DNA of 64,000 bases from Campylobacter showae (GTDB taxonomy: Bacteria > Campylobacterota > Campylobacteria > Campylobacterales > Campylobacteraceae): contig NZ_UWOK01000001.1 in NCBI RefSeq assembly GCF_900573985.1, forward strand, positions 1,798,001-1,862,000, written 5' to 3'. The notes beneath the pieces are model-generated. The model was not told where the DNA came from and searched no databases. It saw nothing but the letters and a program-made list of their open reading frames with translations. Shown here in pieces: positions 26,631-34,413 of the stretch. How positions within the stretch are numbered: the stretch's first letter is position 1; each line of letters begins with the position of its first letter. The translations under genes were made by a program, and so were the position numbers.

Positions 26631-28061
26631 ATGGGAAAATTTGTAAAAAGCGTCGATCATTTTTTTGATTTTTGCAAAGAACACGAGGTTAAATTCGTGG
26701 ATTTTAGATTTACCGATATGAACGGCGCTTGGCACAGCATATCTTATAACATAAAATTCGTAGAAAAAGATCACTTCGTAAACGGCATACCGATGGATGC
26801 GAGCTCGCTAGGAGGGTGGCAACCGATCGAAAGAAGCGACATGCTAATGTGCCCTGAGGCGACCAGCGCCTTTTTAGATCCTTTTACCGCTGACGTTACA
26901 GTCGTAGTTTTTGCCGATATTTACGACATTTACAAGGGTCAAATTTATGAAAAATGTCCACGCTCGATAGCCAAAAAAGCCATGGCCTACGTAAAAGAGA
27001 GCGGCATGGGCGACGTGGCGTATTTTGGGCCGGAAAATGAGTTTTTTATATTTGATAACGTAAAAATAGTAGATAGCCCAAACTGCGCGATGTTTGAAGT
27101 GGACAGCGAAGAAGGCGAGTGGAACGACGCTAGGGACTTTAAAGATAGCTACAACACAGGCCACCGCCCAAGAAGAAAAGGCGGCTATCTGATGACGCAA
27201 CCGACCGATAGCATGGTCGATCTGCGCGCGGAAATGATGCAGGTTTTAGAGCAAGTAGGCCTCGAAGTCATGCTAGGACACCACGAAGTCGCACAAGGAC
27301 AAGGCGAGCTTGGCGTTAAATTCGGAACCCTTCTTGAAGCGGCCGATAACGTGCAAATTTACAAATACGTCGTCAAAATGGTCGCCCACCTAAACGGCAA
27401 AACGGCGACATTTATGCCAAAACCGCTCTACGGCGACAACGGTAGCGGCATGCACGTGCATCAGTCAGTGTGGAAAGACGGCAAAAATTTATTCTACGGC
27501 GAGGGAAAATACGCAAACTTAAGCGATTTTGCGCGCTGGTACATCGGCGGGATTTTAAAACACGCAAGGAGCGTCGCGGCATTTACAAACCCGAGCACAA
27601 ACAGCTACAAGCGCCTAATCCCTGGCTTTGAAGCGCCGTCAATCCTAACGTATTCTAGCCAAAACCGCTCCGCCTCGATCCGTATCCCGTACGGCTCGGG
27701 AGAAAAATCAGTCCGCGCCGAAATGCGCTTCCCTGACGGTACGGCAAACCCGTATTTGGCTTTTTCAGCGATGCTCATGGCCGGGCTTGACGGCGTAAAA
27801 CACAAGATGGAGCCAGTCGGTCCGATGGATGAAAATTTATTTAAACTGCACCTAGATGAAATCCGCGAGCGCGGTATCGAGCAGCTCCCTCATACGTTGA
27901 GGGGTAGCCTAGAGGCGCTAATTCGCGATAACGAATATCTGCACCCGATCATGACCCCAACGTTTATAAACGCGTATCAGCATTATAAATTTGAGAGTCA
28001 AGTATGGCCGTATGAAGCGCGCCCTACTCCGTATGAGTTTAAAACTTGCTTTTCTTGCTAA
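26631..28061 (+). CDS. glnA: Glutamine synthetase type I
   Basis: Condenses ammonia and glutamate to glutamine, a dodecameric cytosolic enzyme. The 476-residue protein has the beta-grasp start ([16 protein letters not shown]), the ATP loop region [18 protein letters not shown] and [10 protein letters not shown]. At the place of the adenylylated tyrosine of enterobacterial GSI (NLYDLP) this protein has NLFKLH with F404, so that control site seems absent. It ends before a clear intrinsic terminator. Same neighbourhood (glnA-cheZ) as in C. jejuni. Confidence 0.97.
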   Translation: MGKFVKSVDHFFDFCKEHEVKFVDFRFTDMNGAWHSISYNIKFVEKDHFVNGIPMDASSLGGWQPIERSDMLMCPEATSAFLDPFTADVTVVVFADIYDIYKGQIYEKCPRSIAKKAMAYVKESGMGDVAYFGPENEFFIFDNVKIVDSPNCAMFEVDSEEGEWNDARDFKDSYNTGHRPRRKGGYLMTQPTDSMVDLRAEMMQVLEQVGLEVMLGHHEVAQGQGELGVKFGTLLEAADNVQIYKYVVKMVAHLNGKTATFMPKPLYGDNGSGMHVHQSVWKDGKNLFYGEGKYANLSDFARWYIGGILKHARSVAAFTNPSTNSYKRLIPGFEAPSILTYSSQNRSASIRIPYGSGEKSVRAEMRFPDGTANPYLAFSAMLMAGLDGVKHKMEPVGPMDENLFKLHLDEIRERGIEQLPHTLRGSLEALIRDNEYLHPIMTPTFINAYQHYKFESQVWPYEARPTPYEFKTCFSC

Positions 28062-28065
28062 ATTT

Positions 28066-28088
28066 AAGGGATGCTAAAATCCCTTTTT
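28066..28088 (+). terminator. Intrinsic terminator of glnA
   Basis: AAGGGA (28066-28071) pairs with TCCCTT (28080-28085) across eight bases, followed by TTT, only five bases after the glnA stop. Confidence 0.75.
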
Positions 28089-28206
28089 AGTTTTTCAGTC
28101 AAATTTGACCTTTTTAAATTTGGGCCAAATTTGACTTTTCTCGCGATTTTGACGAATGCAAAATTTGTCAAAATAAATCAAATTTGAAAAACAACGGCTT
28201 TTTGTC

Positions 28207-28235
28207 TTGACAAATCAGCCTTTTTTATATATAAT
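28207..28235 (+). promoter_or_regulatory. Consensus sigma70 promoter of the tRNA cluster
   Basis: TTGACA (28207-28212), 17 bases, then TATAAT (28230-28235): a perfect consensus in both hexamers and spacing. Transcription would start near 28242, about 16 bases before the first tRNA. Confidence 0.9.
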
Positions 28236-28257
28236 CACGTTTCGTTTTTTGAAAAAT

Positions 28258-28333
28258 GTCTTGTTAGCTCAGTCGGTAGAGCATTTCACTTTTAATGAAG
28301 GGGTCGCTGGTTCGAGTCCAGCACAGGACACCA
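28258..28333 (+). tRNA. tRNA-Lys (TTT)
   Basis: 76 bases with complete cloverleaf and encoded CCA. Anticodon loop CTTTTAA gives TTT. Acceptor GTCTTGT pairs with ACAGGAC (one G-U). First gene of the nine-gene cluster; identical to the copy at 28601-28676. Confidence 0.95.
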
Positions 28334-28345
28334 TTTTTTTACATA

Positions 28346-28421
28346 GACCCTTTCGTCTAGTGGCCCAGGACTCTACTCTCTCAGTGTAGCAACAGAGGTT
28401 CAAATCCTTTAAGGGTCGCCA
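28346..28421 (+). tRNA. tRNA-Glu (CTC), divergent copy
   Basis: 76 bases; acceptor GACCCTT pairs with AAGGGTC; D-stem GTCT/GGAC; T-loop TTCAAAT; CCA encoded. Anticodon loop CTCTCAG gives CTC. The anticodon stem has a T-T mismatch at 31-39, and the sequence differs widely from the other tRNA-Glu at 28956. Glu identity pairs U11-A24 and U13-G22 are kept. Confidence 0.85.
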
Positions 28422-28436
28422 CGATTTAGTCTTTTC

Positions 28437-28512
28437 GGTCGCTTAGCTCAGTTGGTAGAGCGCCACCCTTACAAGGTGGATGTCATAAGTTCGAGTCTTA
28501 TAGCGACCACCA
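28437..28512 (+). tRNA. tRNA-Val (TAC)
   Basis: 76 bases; acceptor GGTCGCT pairs with AGCGACC; anticodon loop CTTACAA gives TAC; CCA encoded. Identical to the copy at 28696-28771. Confidence 0.95.
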
Positions 28513-28520
28513 TTTTAGGT

Positions 28521-28597
28521 GCAGCGGTAGTTCAGATGGTTAGAATGCCGCCCTGTCACGGCGGAGGTCGCGGGTTCGAGCCCCGTCCGCTGCGCCA
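28521..28597 (+). tRNA. tRNA-Asp (GTC)
   Basis: 77 bases; acceptor GCAGCGG pairs with CCGCTGC; anticodon loop CTGTCAC gives GTC; CCA encoded. Identical to the copy at 28780-28856, as is the eight-base spacer from the preceding tRNA-Val. Confidence 0.95.
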
Positions 28598-28600
28598 TTT

Positions 28601-28676
28601 GTCTTGTTAGCTCAGTCGGTAGAGCATTTCACTTTTAATGAAGGGGTCGCTGGTTCGAGTCCAGCACAGGACACCA
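28601..28676 (+). tRNA. tRNA-Lys (TTT), second copy
   Basis: Identical over 76 bases to the tRNA-Lys at 28258-28333, only three bases after tRNA-Asp. Part of a duplicated Lys-Val-Asp block in which the tRNA-Glu seen in the first block is missing. Confidence 0.95.
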
Positions 28677-28695
28677 TTTATTTTTGTTAAATTTG

Positions 28696-28771
28696 GGTCG
28701 CTTAGCTCAGTTGGTAGAGCGCCACCCTTACAAGGTGGATGTCATAAGTTCGAGTCTTATAGCGACCACCA
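28696..28771 (+). tRNA. tRNA-Val (TAC), second copy
   Basis: Identical to 28437-28512. The Val-Asp pair with its spacer is repeated as a block of 161 bases. Confidence 0.95.
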
Positions 28772-28779
28772 TTTTAGGT

Positions 28780-28856
28780 GCAGCGGTAGTTCAGATGGTT
28801 AGAATGCCGCCCTGTCACGGCGGAGGTCGCGGGTTCGAGCCCCGTCCGCTGCGCCA
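28780..28856 (+). tRNA. tRNA-Asp (GTC), second copy
   Basis: Identical to 28521-28597; CCA encoded; three bases before tRNA-Lys(CTT). Confidence 0.95.
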
Positions 28857-28859
28857 TTT

Positions 28860-28935
28860 GCCTCGTTAGCTCAGTTGGTAGAGCATATCACTCTTAATGA
28901 TGGGGTCGTAGGTTCGAGCCCTACACGGGGCACCA
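28860..28935 (+). tRNA. tRNA-Lys (CTT)
   Basis: 76 bases; acceptor GCCTCGT pairs with ACGGGGC; anticodon loop CTCTTAA gives CTT. A second lysine isoacceptor, reading AAG only, distinct from the two TTT copies. Confidence 0.92.
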
Positions 28936-28955
28936 CGATTTATTTTATCATTGTT

Positions 28956-29030
28956 GGCCCTTTCGTCTAGCGGTTAGGACACCAGCCTCTCACGTTGGTA
29001 ACACGAGTTCGATTCTCGTAAGGGTCACCA
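28956..29030 (+). tRNA. tRNA-Glu (CTC)
   Basis: 75 bases; acceptor GGCCCTT pairs with AAGGGTC; anticodon stem CCAGC/GTTGG fully paired; loop CTCTCAC gives CTC; CCA encoded. Last gene of the cluster. Confidence 0.92.
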
Positions 29031-29391
29031 ATCCACTTTAAATTTATTACTTCACTTTTTAAATTGCATTATACAAAAAACCATATTTAAATATAACCCT
29101 AATTGGCATATATCTAGCTTCTACAAAAATAAATAACTACAAGCATTGAGTTTTATGCAAATTCTGTTTTTAATAATCTGTAAAAAAGGAATAATAATAA
29201 ACCATGCAAACATGAGAGCTTTAATTAGGCCAAAAACACTCCAAAAACTATCCGCAAATTTTGTTTCAAGTAAATTTTAAAAATCATAAAATTCTGAACG
29301 CAATTTTTTACCGATTTTATTTTAAATTTAAAAATAAATATAAAAATACTCAGGCAAGTAGCAATTTTTGCCATCCCAAAGGCAAATTTAG
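29031..29391. other. Intergenic after tRNA cluster, no gene recognised
   Basis: About 360 AT-rich bases between tRNA-Glu and the convergent recG end. No ORF or repeat of the tRNA 3' end (possible att site) is seen. A short inverted repeat at 29367-29386 lacks a T-run. Confidence 0.5.
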
Positions 29392-31314
29392 CTAAATCCC
29401 AAGCCTATCCTTCGCCGCTTGCGTGATTTCCTCTTCGTAGTCGTAGTATTCAAACGTTGCACCGTGTTGAAACGCGCCGTTTAGGATGTCGCCGCTTTGG
29501 CGATTTTTGAGGTCTATCTCGGCGATCTTAAAGCCGTCCAGCGTCTCGCAAAACTCCCTCAAACGCGACGGCGGATTTTTGAGCTTTGTAAACAAAAAGC
29601 AAAATCCGCTCCCGCCGTTTCGCCCTACGCGCCCGCGCAGCTGGTGCAGGCTCGCTAGTCCTAGCCTCTCTGCGCCCACGATCACGATCGTGCTAAGCTG
29701 CGGCAGCGAGATACCGACCTCAACAACCGTCGTCGAGAGTAGCACGTCTCCGCGCTCGCGAAATTCGCGCAGCACCTGCTCCTTTTCTTTGTCCTTGCCG
29801 TGCGTGACGTAGACATTTGTAAAATTTGTCCGCCAAAACCCCTGCGCTTCCTCTAGTCCCTGATAGTTCGAGTTTTCGCTGCTCTCAACCAGCGGATAGA
29901 TCACGGCAACCTGCTTGCCTTTGGCGATTTGCGATTTGATATGCGTCAGTAGCTCGCCAAAGTTCGCGCTTTGTAAAATTTGCATATGGATGTGCTTTTC
30001 AAAAGGCATCTGCTTTAGAAAACTAAACTCCGCGAAGCTGCTTTGTATCATGCTTAGCGTGCGCGGGATCGGCGTCGCCGAAAACTGCACCACGTGAGCT
30101 CTGGTCTCATTCGCCGCTTTTGTTTGTTTATTTCTTTTTTCGGGCTCGGTTGCGGTCGAATTTGCCCGCTCGCCGCTGTCAAATTTACCGCTAGATTCGC
30201 CCTCCGCCCCGTCAAGTTGCGTCTCTTGCCCAAGCCCTCCGCTAGCTAGAGCGTTGATTTTCTCGCGCTGATTTGAGCCGAAACGGTGCTGCTCGTCTAT
30301 CATAACTAAAGGCGCGGCGGGCAAGCTTTGATAGAGCAAAACATGCGTGCCGATGATGAGATTTACGCCGTCAAATTCAGGCTTGTCGCCGCTTTTAACA
30401 AGCAAAATTCGCATAAAATCAGGCAGCAAACGCGCCGCCTCGGCGTAAATTTGCTCGGCCAGTATCGACGTGGGCGCCATGATGAGCGCAGGGCCGGGAT
30501 AGACGCTAAGCGCGGCAGCTAGCATAACAAGTGTCTTGCCGCTACCCACATCGCCCATCACGACGCGCCGCACCGCCTCCTCGCTGCTAAAGTCCGCACG
30601 CAGATCAGCGATGGCATTTAGTTGGTCATCCGTGGGCGCAAACGGCAAATTTTTAAGCCACTCCGAGATATCAAAAAGCTTGATTTTAGGCGCTTTAAAA
30701 TGCGTTTTTTTGACGTTTAGCTTTTTTAGGTAGTTGTAAATTTCGACGAATTTTAGCACCTCTTCACCAGCTTTTTCTCGCACGAGAGCCTCTAGCATCG
30801 CCACGCTTTTTTCGTCTCCTCTGTGCAGATCTAGCAAAAACCGAGCCTCCTTAGGCGCGAGTCCCGCCTCGATCAAATTTGGCAAATTTACGTATTTTTG
30901 GATCAAATTTTTAAACGAATCGTCTCTGAGAGAAAGCTTGTATTTGGGTATGATTTCGTTTATTTTCGTGACAATTTTTGGATTTGTTAGCTGCCACGAG
31001 CCGTAGGCGTAGGCGCATTTGCCGCTTACAAATACGCTTTTGCCGACCTTAAAAGCGCCGTGATGCCAAGGTTTGGCGTTAAAAATCACGATCTTTACGC
31101 TTTGCCCCCACGCCTCACACCAGCATACGGCGTGCAGCATTCCGCCTTGGCGATACGCGCTTTTTATCTCCACGGCGACGCTCACGTACCCGTCTTTTGG
31201 TGCGGCGGCTAGACTCGTATCCTCGAAGCTTTTAGGAAGCTTAAGTGCTAGATCGAGCAGAGTGGTTACGCCGATTTTTTTTAGATTGATTCTGTCTTTT
31301 TCATCAAATTTCAT
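29392..31314 (-). CDS. recG: ATP-dependent DNA helicase RecG
   Basis: RecG remodels stalled forks and Holliday junctions. An OB-type wedge region lies in the N-terminal third. The helicase domain has motif I GDVGSGKT, motif II DEQHRFG, motif III SATPIPRT and VEVGISLP, GRVGRNG late motifs. ATG at 31314 (MKFDEKD) is chosen over an in-frame TTG 15 bases upstream. The protein is about 640 residues, longer than I recall for C. jejuni, owing to a low-complexity insertion of about 49 residues (about 357-405) between motifs II and III, rich in E, G, S, T and K. Overlaps the M16 gene by 11 bases. Confidence 0.95.
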   Translation of the reverse strand: MKFDEKDRINLKKIGVTTLLDLALKLPKSFEDTSLAAAPKDGYVSVAVEIKSAYRQGGMLHAVCWCEAWGQSVKIVIFNAKPWHHGAFKVGKSVFVSGKCAYAYGSWQLTNPKIVTKINEIIPKYKLSLRDDSFKNLIQKYVNLPNLIEAGLAPKEARFLLDLHRGDEKSVAMLEALVREKAGEEVLKFVEIYNYLKKLNVKKTHFKAPKIKLFDISEWLKNLPFAPTDDQLNAIADLRADFSSEEAVRRVVMGDVGSGKTLVMLAAALSVYPGPALIMAPTSILAEQIYAEAARLLPDFMRILLVKSGDKPEFDGVNLIIGTHVLLYQSLPAAPLVMIDEQHRFGSNQREKINALASGGLGQETQLDGAEGESSGKFDSGERANSTATEPEKRNKQTKAANETRAHVVQFSATPIPRTLSMIQSSFAEFSFLKQMPFEKHIHMQILQSANFGELLTHIKSQIAKGKQVAVIYPLVESSENSNYQGLEEAQGFWRTNFTNVYVTHGKDKEKEQVLREFRERGDVLLSTTVVEVGISLPQLSTIVIVGAERLGLASLHQLRGRVGRNGGSGFCFLFTKLKNPPSRLREFCETLDGFKIAEIDLKNRQSGDILNGAFQHGATFEYYDYEEEITQAAKDRLGI

Positions 31315-32530
31315 TGTAAAGCACGGCAAAACTGAGCTTTTCTATCTCCGCGTGCTCCGCGATAAACGCGTTTAGCTCGGCAAGCTTTAGCTTCGAGATT
31401 TTTTCTAGCTCGTCTTTAAAATTTCCTAGTTTAAAGCCGTTATAAAACTCGCTCTGAGCGATGTTTAGGCGGTTAAAAAGCGTCTCTTGGCGTAGCGGCT
31501 GCGAGCCTAGCAAAAATCTTTTAGCCTGCGCTAGCTCGCCAGCCTTTACGCCGTTTTTGACGAATTTTGCAAATTCGTCTTTTACGACTGCGACCGCCTC
31601 GCTTCTGCTCTCATTTTTGGTTTGTAGATAACCCCAAATTTGCGAGTGGCTCAGCGCAAATTCGCTCCTAGCATACGCCGAATACGCTAGCCCTCGCTTC
31701 ACGCGGATCTCCTCCATCAGCCTACTGCCAAAGCCGCCCTCGCCCAAAATAAACGTCGCTATCTTGGCCTTATACCGCTCCTCACGGGAAACGTCAAAAG
31801 GCGCGCCAAAGTAAATATAGGCTTGCTCGCTAGGCTTGATGATGGCTTTTTCGCCGCATTTTTCATCTGTTTTTAGTAGTTTTAGCTTGCGCGCTTCGCC
31901 ATGCTTTAGCGAGCTTAAAATTTCGTCCAAATTTAGCTCCCCCGGCGCCACTTCGCCGCCGAGCACTACAAATAAATTTGCTAGATCAAGCTTGCTAGAG
32001 ATGAAGTTTTTAACGTCGTCTAGCGTGATACTCTCCACGCTTTGCTTCGTGCCGATGCTAGGTCTTGCTAGATTCGTACCGGGATAGAGTAGTCCGTTTA
32101 GCGCGACTCTAGCTAGATAGTCGTAGTCGCTTTCATTGCTAGATATCTCGCCCAGAGTCAGAGTTCGAACCTTTTCAAAGCTTTTTTGACTTAAATTCGG
32201 CTCCTCTAAAAGCTCTTTTAGCTTAGCAAGCGCAAAAGAAAAGTGCTCCTTTAGGCAGTTTAGCTCAAACGCAAACGTCTCAAATCCCGCGCTCGCGTAA
32301 AGGCTGATCGCGCGCGTTTCAAGCTCTTTGGCAAAGCCTGCCGCACCCTTGCTTAGCGTGCCTTCGTCGAAAATTTTCGCGACGAATTTAGCAAGTCCGG
32401 CCTTCTCCTCCGCGCAAGTTCCGGCAACCTTAAAAATAAGCTTTAGGCTCACCGCGGGCAGGGTTTTACTAGCCTCGTAAACGGTAGGGATTTGTAAATT
32501 TGCGGCTTTTAAATTTATGATTTTCATCAA
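31304..32530 (-). CDS. M16-family peptidase-like protein without HxxEH motif
   Basis: A 408-residue pitrilysin-fold protein. The usual zinc site HxxEH before the D/K-EGT motif is replaced: the text reads LAKFVAKIFDEGTL, with no His at either place. Typical later family features remain, e.g. RLMEEIRVKRGLAYSAYARSE near residue 280 and the FGGEG-like GEGGFGS. It is therefore probably a non-catalytic partner subunit (as in two-subunit processing peptidases) or a degenerate protease. No signal peptide is visible. Four-base overlap with mqnC. Confidence 0.82.
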   Translation of the reverse strand: MMKIINLKAANLQIPTVYEASKTLPAVSLKLIFKVAGTCAEEKAGLAKFVAKIFDEGTLSKGAAGFAKELETRAISLYASAGFETFAFELNCLKEHFSFALAKLKELLEEPNLSQKSFEKVRTLTLGEISSNESDYDYLARVALNGLLYPGTNLARPSIGTKQSVESITLDDVKNFISSKLDLANLFVVLGGEVAPGELNLDEILSSLKHGEARKLKLLKTDEKCGEKAIIKPSEQAYIYFGAPFDVSREERYKAKIATFILGEGGFGSRLMEEIRVKRGLAYSAYARSEFALSHSQIWGYLQTKNESRSEAVAVVKDEFAKFVKNGVKAGELAQAKRFLLGSQPLRQETLFNRLNIAQSEFYNGFKLGNFKDELEKISKLKLAELNAFIAEHAEIEKLSFAVLYNEI

Positions 32531-33576
32531 TAAAACCTTTCTAAAATATCATAATTGGTATTACGTTTGGCGGGTTTTTCGCCTATATCTTTGATGAGGC
32601 GTATCATCTCGTCTTGATTCATACGGTAGCTAGCGCCGGCGGCCTTGACGACGTTTTCCTCCATCATCGTGCTGCCTAGGTCGTTTGCGCCAAACAGCAA
32701 GGCTAGCTGCCCGATGTAGCTGCCCTGCGTGACCCAGCTGCTTTGGATATTTGGCACATTATCTAAAAACAGCCTAGATACCGCAAGCAGGCGCAAATAA
32801 CGATTCGAGCTTTGCTTTTTGATCTCGGGATGCTCGGCGGCTAGGCGCGTATTTAGCCCCTGAAAGCTCCATAAGATAAACGCTCTAAAGCCGCCAGTCT
32901 CATCCTGCAAGCTCCTGATATGCTCCCAGTGTTCCACGATCTCGCGCGTGGTTTCGACGGTGCCAAACATCATCGTAGCAGTCGTCTTTAGCCCCTCCTC
33001 GTGCGCCTCGCGGTGGATGCGCAACCAGGTCTCTACGTCGCATTTTTTAGGCGCGATCACGTCGCGGACGCGGTCGCTAAGTATCTCTGCTCCGGCTCCG
33101 GGCATCGAGTAGAGCCCCTTTTCTCGCAGACGGCGTAGAGCCTCTCTAGTGCTTATGCGCGAGATCCTCGCGATATAGTCGATCTCGACCGCGGAAAATC
33201 CGTGAATCGTGATGCTTGGATATTTTTTCGCGATAAACTCCACGAGATCCTCGTACCACTCGATTTTTAGCTTTGGATGCACGCCGCCTTGAAATAAAAT
33301 TTGCGTCCCGCCGATAGCGATGAGCTCCTCGATCTTTTGCCCGATCTCGTCAAATCCGAGCACATAGGCGTCCTCGTCCTTGTGATCGCGGTAAAACGCG
33401 CAAAATTTACAGTCCACCCAGCACGCGTTCGTGTAGTTGATGTTTCTATCCACAATAAAGGTCGTGACGCCGTCTGGATGTAGCTCGCGTTTGCGCGCTA
33501 GAGCCATCGCTCCAAGCTCGTTTAGCTCGGCGTTTTCTATCAAATTTACCGCCTCGTCCACGCTTAGTCTAGTCAA
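32527..33576 (-). CDS. mqnC: Dehypoxanthine futalosine cyclase (radical SAM)
   Basis: MqnC performs the radical cyclisation step of the futalosine route to menaquinone, the route Campylobacter uses. The 349-residue protein has the radical SAM cluster motif C52-x3-C56-x2-C59 (ACWVDCKFCAF), the GGTQILFQGGVHP block, YSMPGAGAEILSD and SSWVTQG. Length fits the family. ATG is preceded by AAAGG. Menaquinone carries electrons in the respiratory chains this organism depends on. Confidence 0.95.
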   Translation of the reverse strand: MTRLSVDEAVNLIENAELNELGAMALARKRELHPDGVTTFIVDRNINYTNACWVDCKFCAFYRDHKDEDAYVLGFDEIGQKIEELIAIGGTQILFQGGVHPKLKIEWYEDLVEFIAKKYPSITIHGFSAVEIDYIARISRISTREALRRLREKGLYSMPGAGAEILSDRVRDVIAPKKCDVETWLRIHREAHEEGLKTTATMMFGTVETTREIVEHWEHIRSLQDETGGFRAFILWSFQGLNTRLAAEHPEIKKQSSNRYLRLLAVSRLFLDNVPNIQSSWVTQGSYIGQLALLFGANDLGSTMMEENVVKAAGASYRMNQDEMIRLIKDIGEKPAKRNTNYDILERFY

Positions 33577-33688
33577 ATTTTTCCTTTAAATTTTTTACGC
33601 GAGTTTAGCGAAAAACGCTTTTATCTTTGATAAATTCACGTTTTTTGACGTCTTGCGGATATCGTTTCGCGCCTCAAAAAAGGGAAAA

Positions 33689-33877
33689 GACGCAACCAAG
33701 CTAAGAAATTTAGCCATTTGGCGCTAGACGGGGTGTTGAGTCTCGTTGCGTCATAAAACAGCCCGACCGCAGAGACGGCCGCAACGGGCTTAGGCATCGC
33801 CAAGGTAGGCACTATGGTCCGCACCGTCGCAGATAGACGCCTATATAAACCGCGGCGTAAATTTGCCGCGGCTTTTT
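33689..33877 (+). ncRNA. Candidate structured small RNA ending in a terminator
   Basis: The 368-base gap between mqnC and the divergent lipoprotein gene holds GC-rich DNA able to form several stems: GACGCAAC (33689-33696) with GTTGCGTC (33745-33752); GTCTC..TGCG (33740-33750) with CGCAGAGAC (33768-33776); AGCCCG (33760-33765) with CGGGCT (33785-33790). Some of these exclude each other, as in regulatory RNAs. It ends in a strong plus-strand terminator, yet no plus-strand gene lies upstream. No known RNA family was recognised. The 5' end is a guess. Confidence 0.4.
33850..33877 (+). terminator. Strong intrinsic terminator without upstream gene
   Basis: CCGCGGC (33850-33856) pairs with GCCGCGG (33865-33871) across eight bases, followed by CTTTTT. 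On the minus strand the tail is weaker, so it points to a plus-strand transcript. Confidence 0.8.
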
Positions 33878-33944
33878 AAATTTAACCCGATTTATAAAGC
33901 TTAAATTTGATAAAATCGCGAGACATTTTACCAAAGGAGAAAAG

Positions 33945-34316
33945 ATGAAAAATTTAATTTTAGCTGCGATTGCGGCGCTGTTTTTTGCAGGCTGTGCAGC
34001 AAACAAACCGGCTCCCGCCGAGCAAAACGCGCAGGAGTATCGCCACGCTACGCAGATAAAAGATGCAAGCTGCCCGCATCACGGCATGACAAACGCTAGC
34101 TGCGCACAGGCTCACGGCGGGATAAAAGAGTGCCCTCATCACGGAAATCACGGAGCAGACAAAAATCTCGGCTGTAGCGGCGACTGCGCCAAATCAAAAC
34201 CATGCCCAAAATGCGACGCAAAAGCGCACGGGTGCGCGCAACATAAAGAGTGCGCTCATCACGGCAAAAGCGGCGCAAGCGACAAAACGCACGCCTGTCC
34301 TCATCACAAACACTAA
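33945..34316 (+). CDS. Cys/His-rich lipoprotein, probable metal binder
   Basis: A 123-residue lipoprotein: signal MKNLILAAIAALFF, lipobox FAGC with C17. The mature part is packed with CPHHG, CAHHG, CPKC and related units, about 15 Cys and more than 15 His in roughly 105 residues. Such composition suggests binding of Ni, Zn, Cu or Co ions in the periplasm or outer membrane. I do not recognise the family. RBS AAAGGAG is strong. The signal peptide is nearly the same as that of the NlpE-like protein at 36425, whose lipid Cys is also residue 17. Confidence 0.82.
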   Translation: MKNLILAAIAALFFAGCAANKPAPAEQNAQEYRHATQIKDASCPHHGMTNASCAQAHGGIKECPHHGNHGADKNLGCSGDCAKSKPCPKCDAKAHGCAQHKECAHHGKSGASDKTHACPHHKH

Positions 34317-34413
34317 AATTTAATGCGGTCAAGGTCAAATTTGGCCGCACTTCCCATCGAATTTACGCCAGCTGGCAACAGCAAAATTAAGCTCAAATTT
34401 CGCCGCAAAGTAG

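Noticed and set aside
28207..28869. ORFs running through the tRNA genes
   Set aside because: They are read-through of tRNA sequence from the promoter and cannot be proteins.
28258..29030. Repeats that could suggest a CRISPR array
   Set aside because: The repeated units are complete tRNA genes with CCA ends, not short repeats with spacers. No cas genes are present.
29367..29386. Terminator after recG
   Set aside because: TTTGCC and GGCAAA can pair, but no T-run follows on the minus strand.
29031..29391. Integrated element at tRNA-Glu
   Set aside because: No integrase, no repeated tRNA 3' end and no phage-like gene found.
33636..33824. Minus-strand ORF of 62 codons in the mqnC upstream gap
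   Set aside because: No ribosome site or family; it overlaps the structured RNA candidate and looks like chance in GC-rich DNA.
33689..33877. SRP RNA, 6S RNA, tmRNA or RNase P RNA in this gap
   Set aside because: None of the conserved cores of these RNAs is visible.
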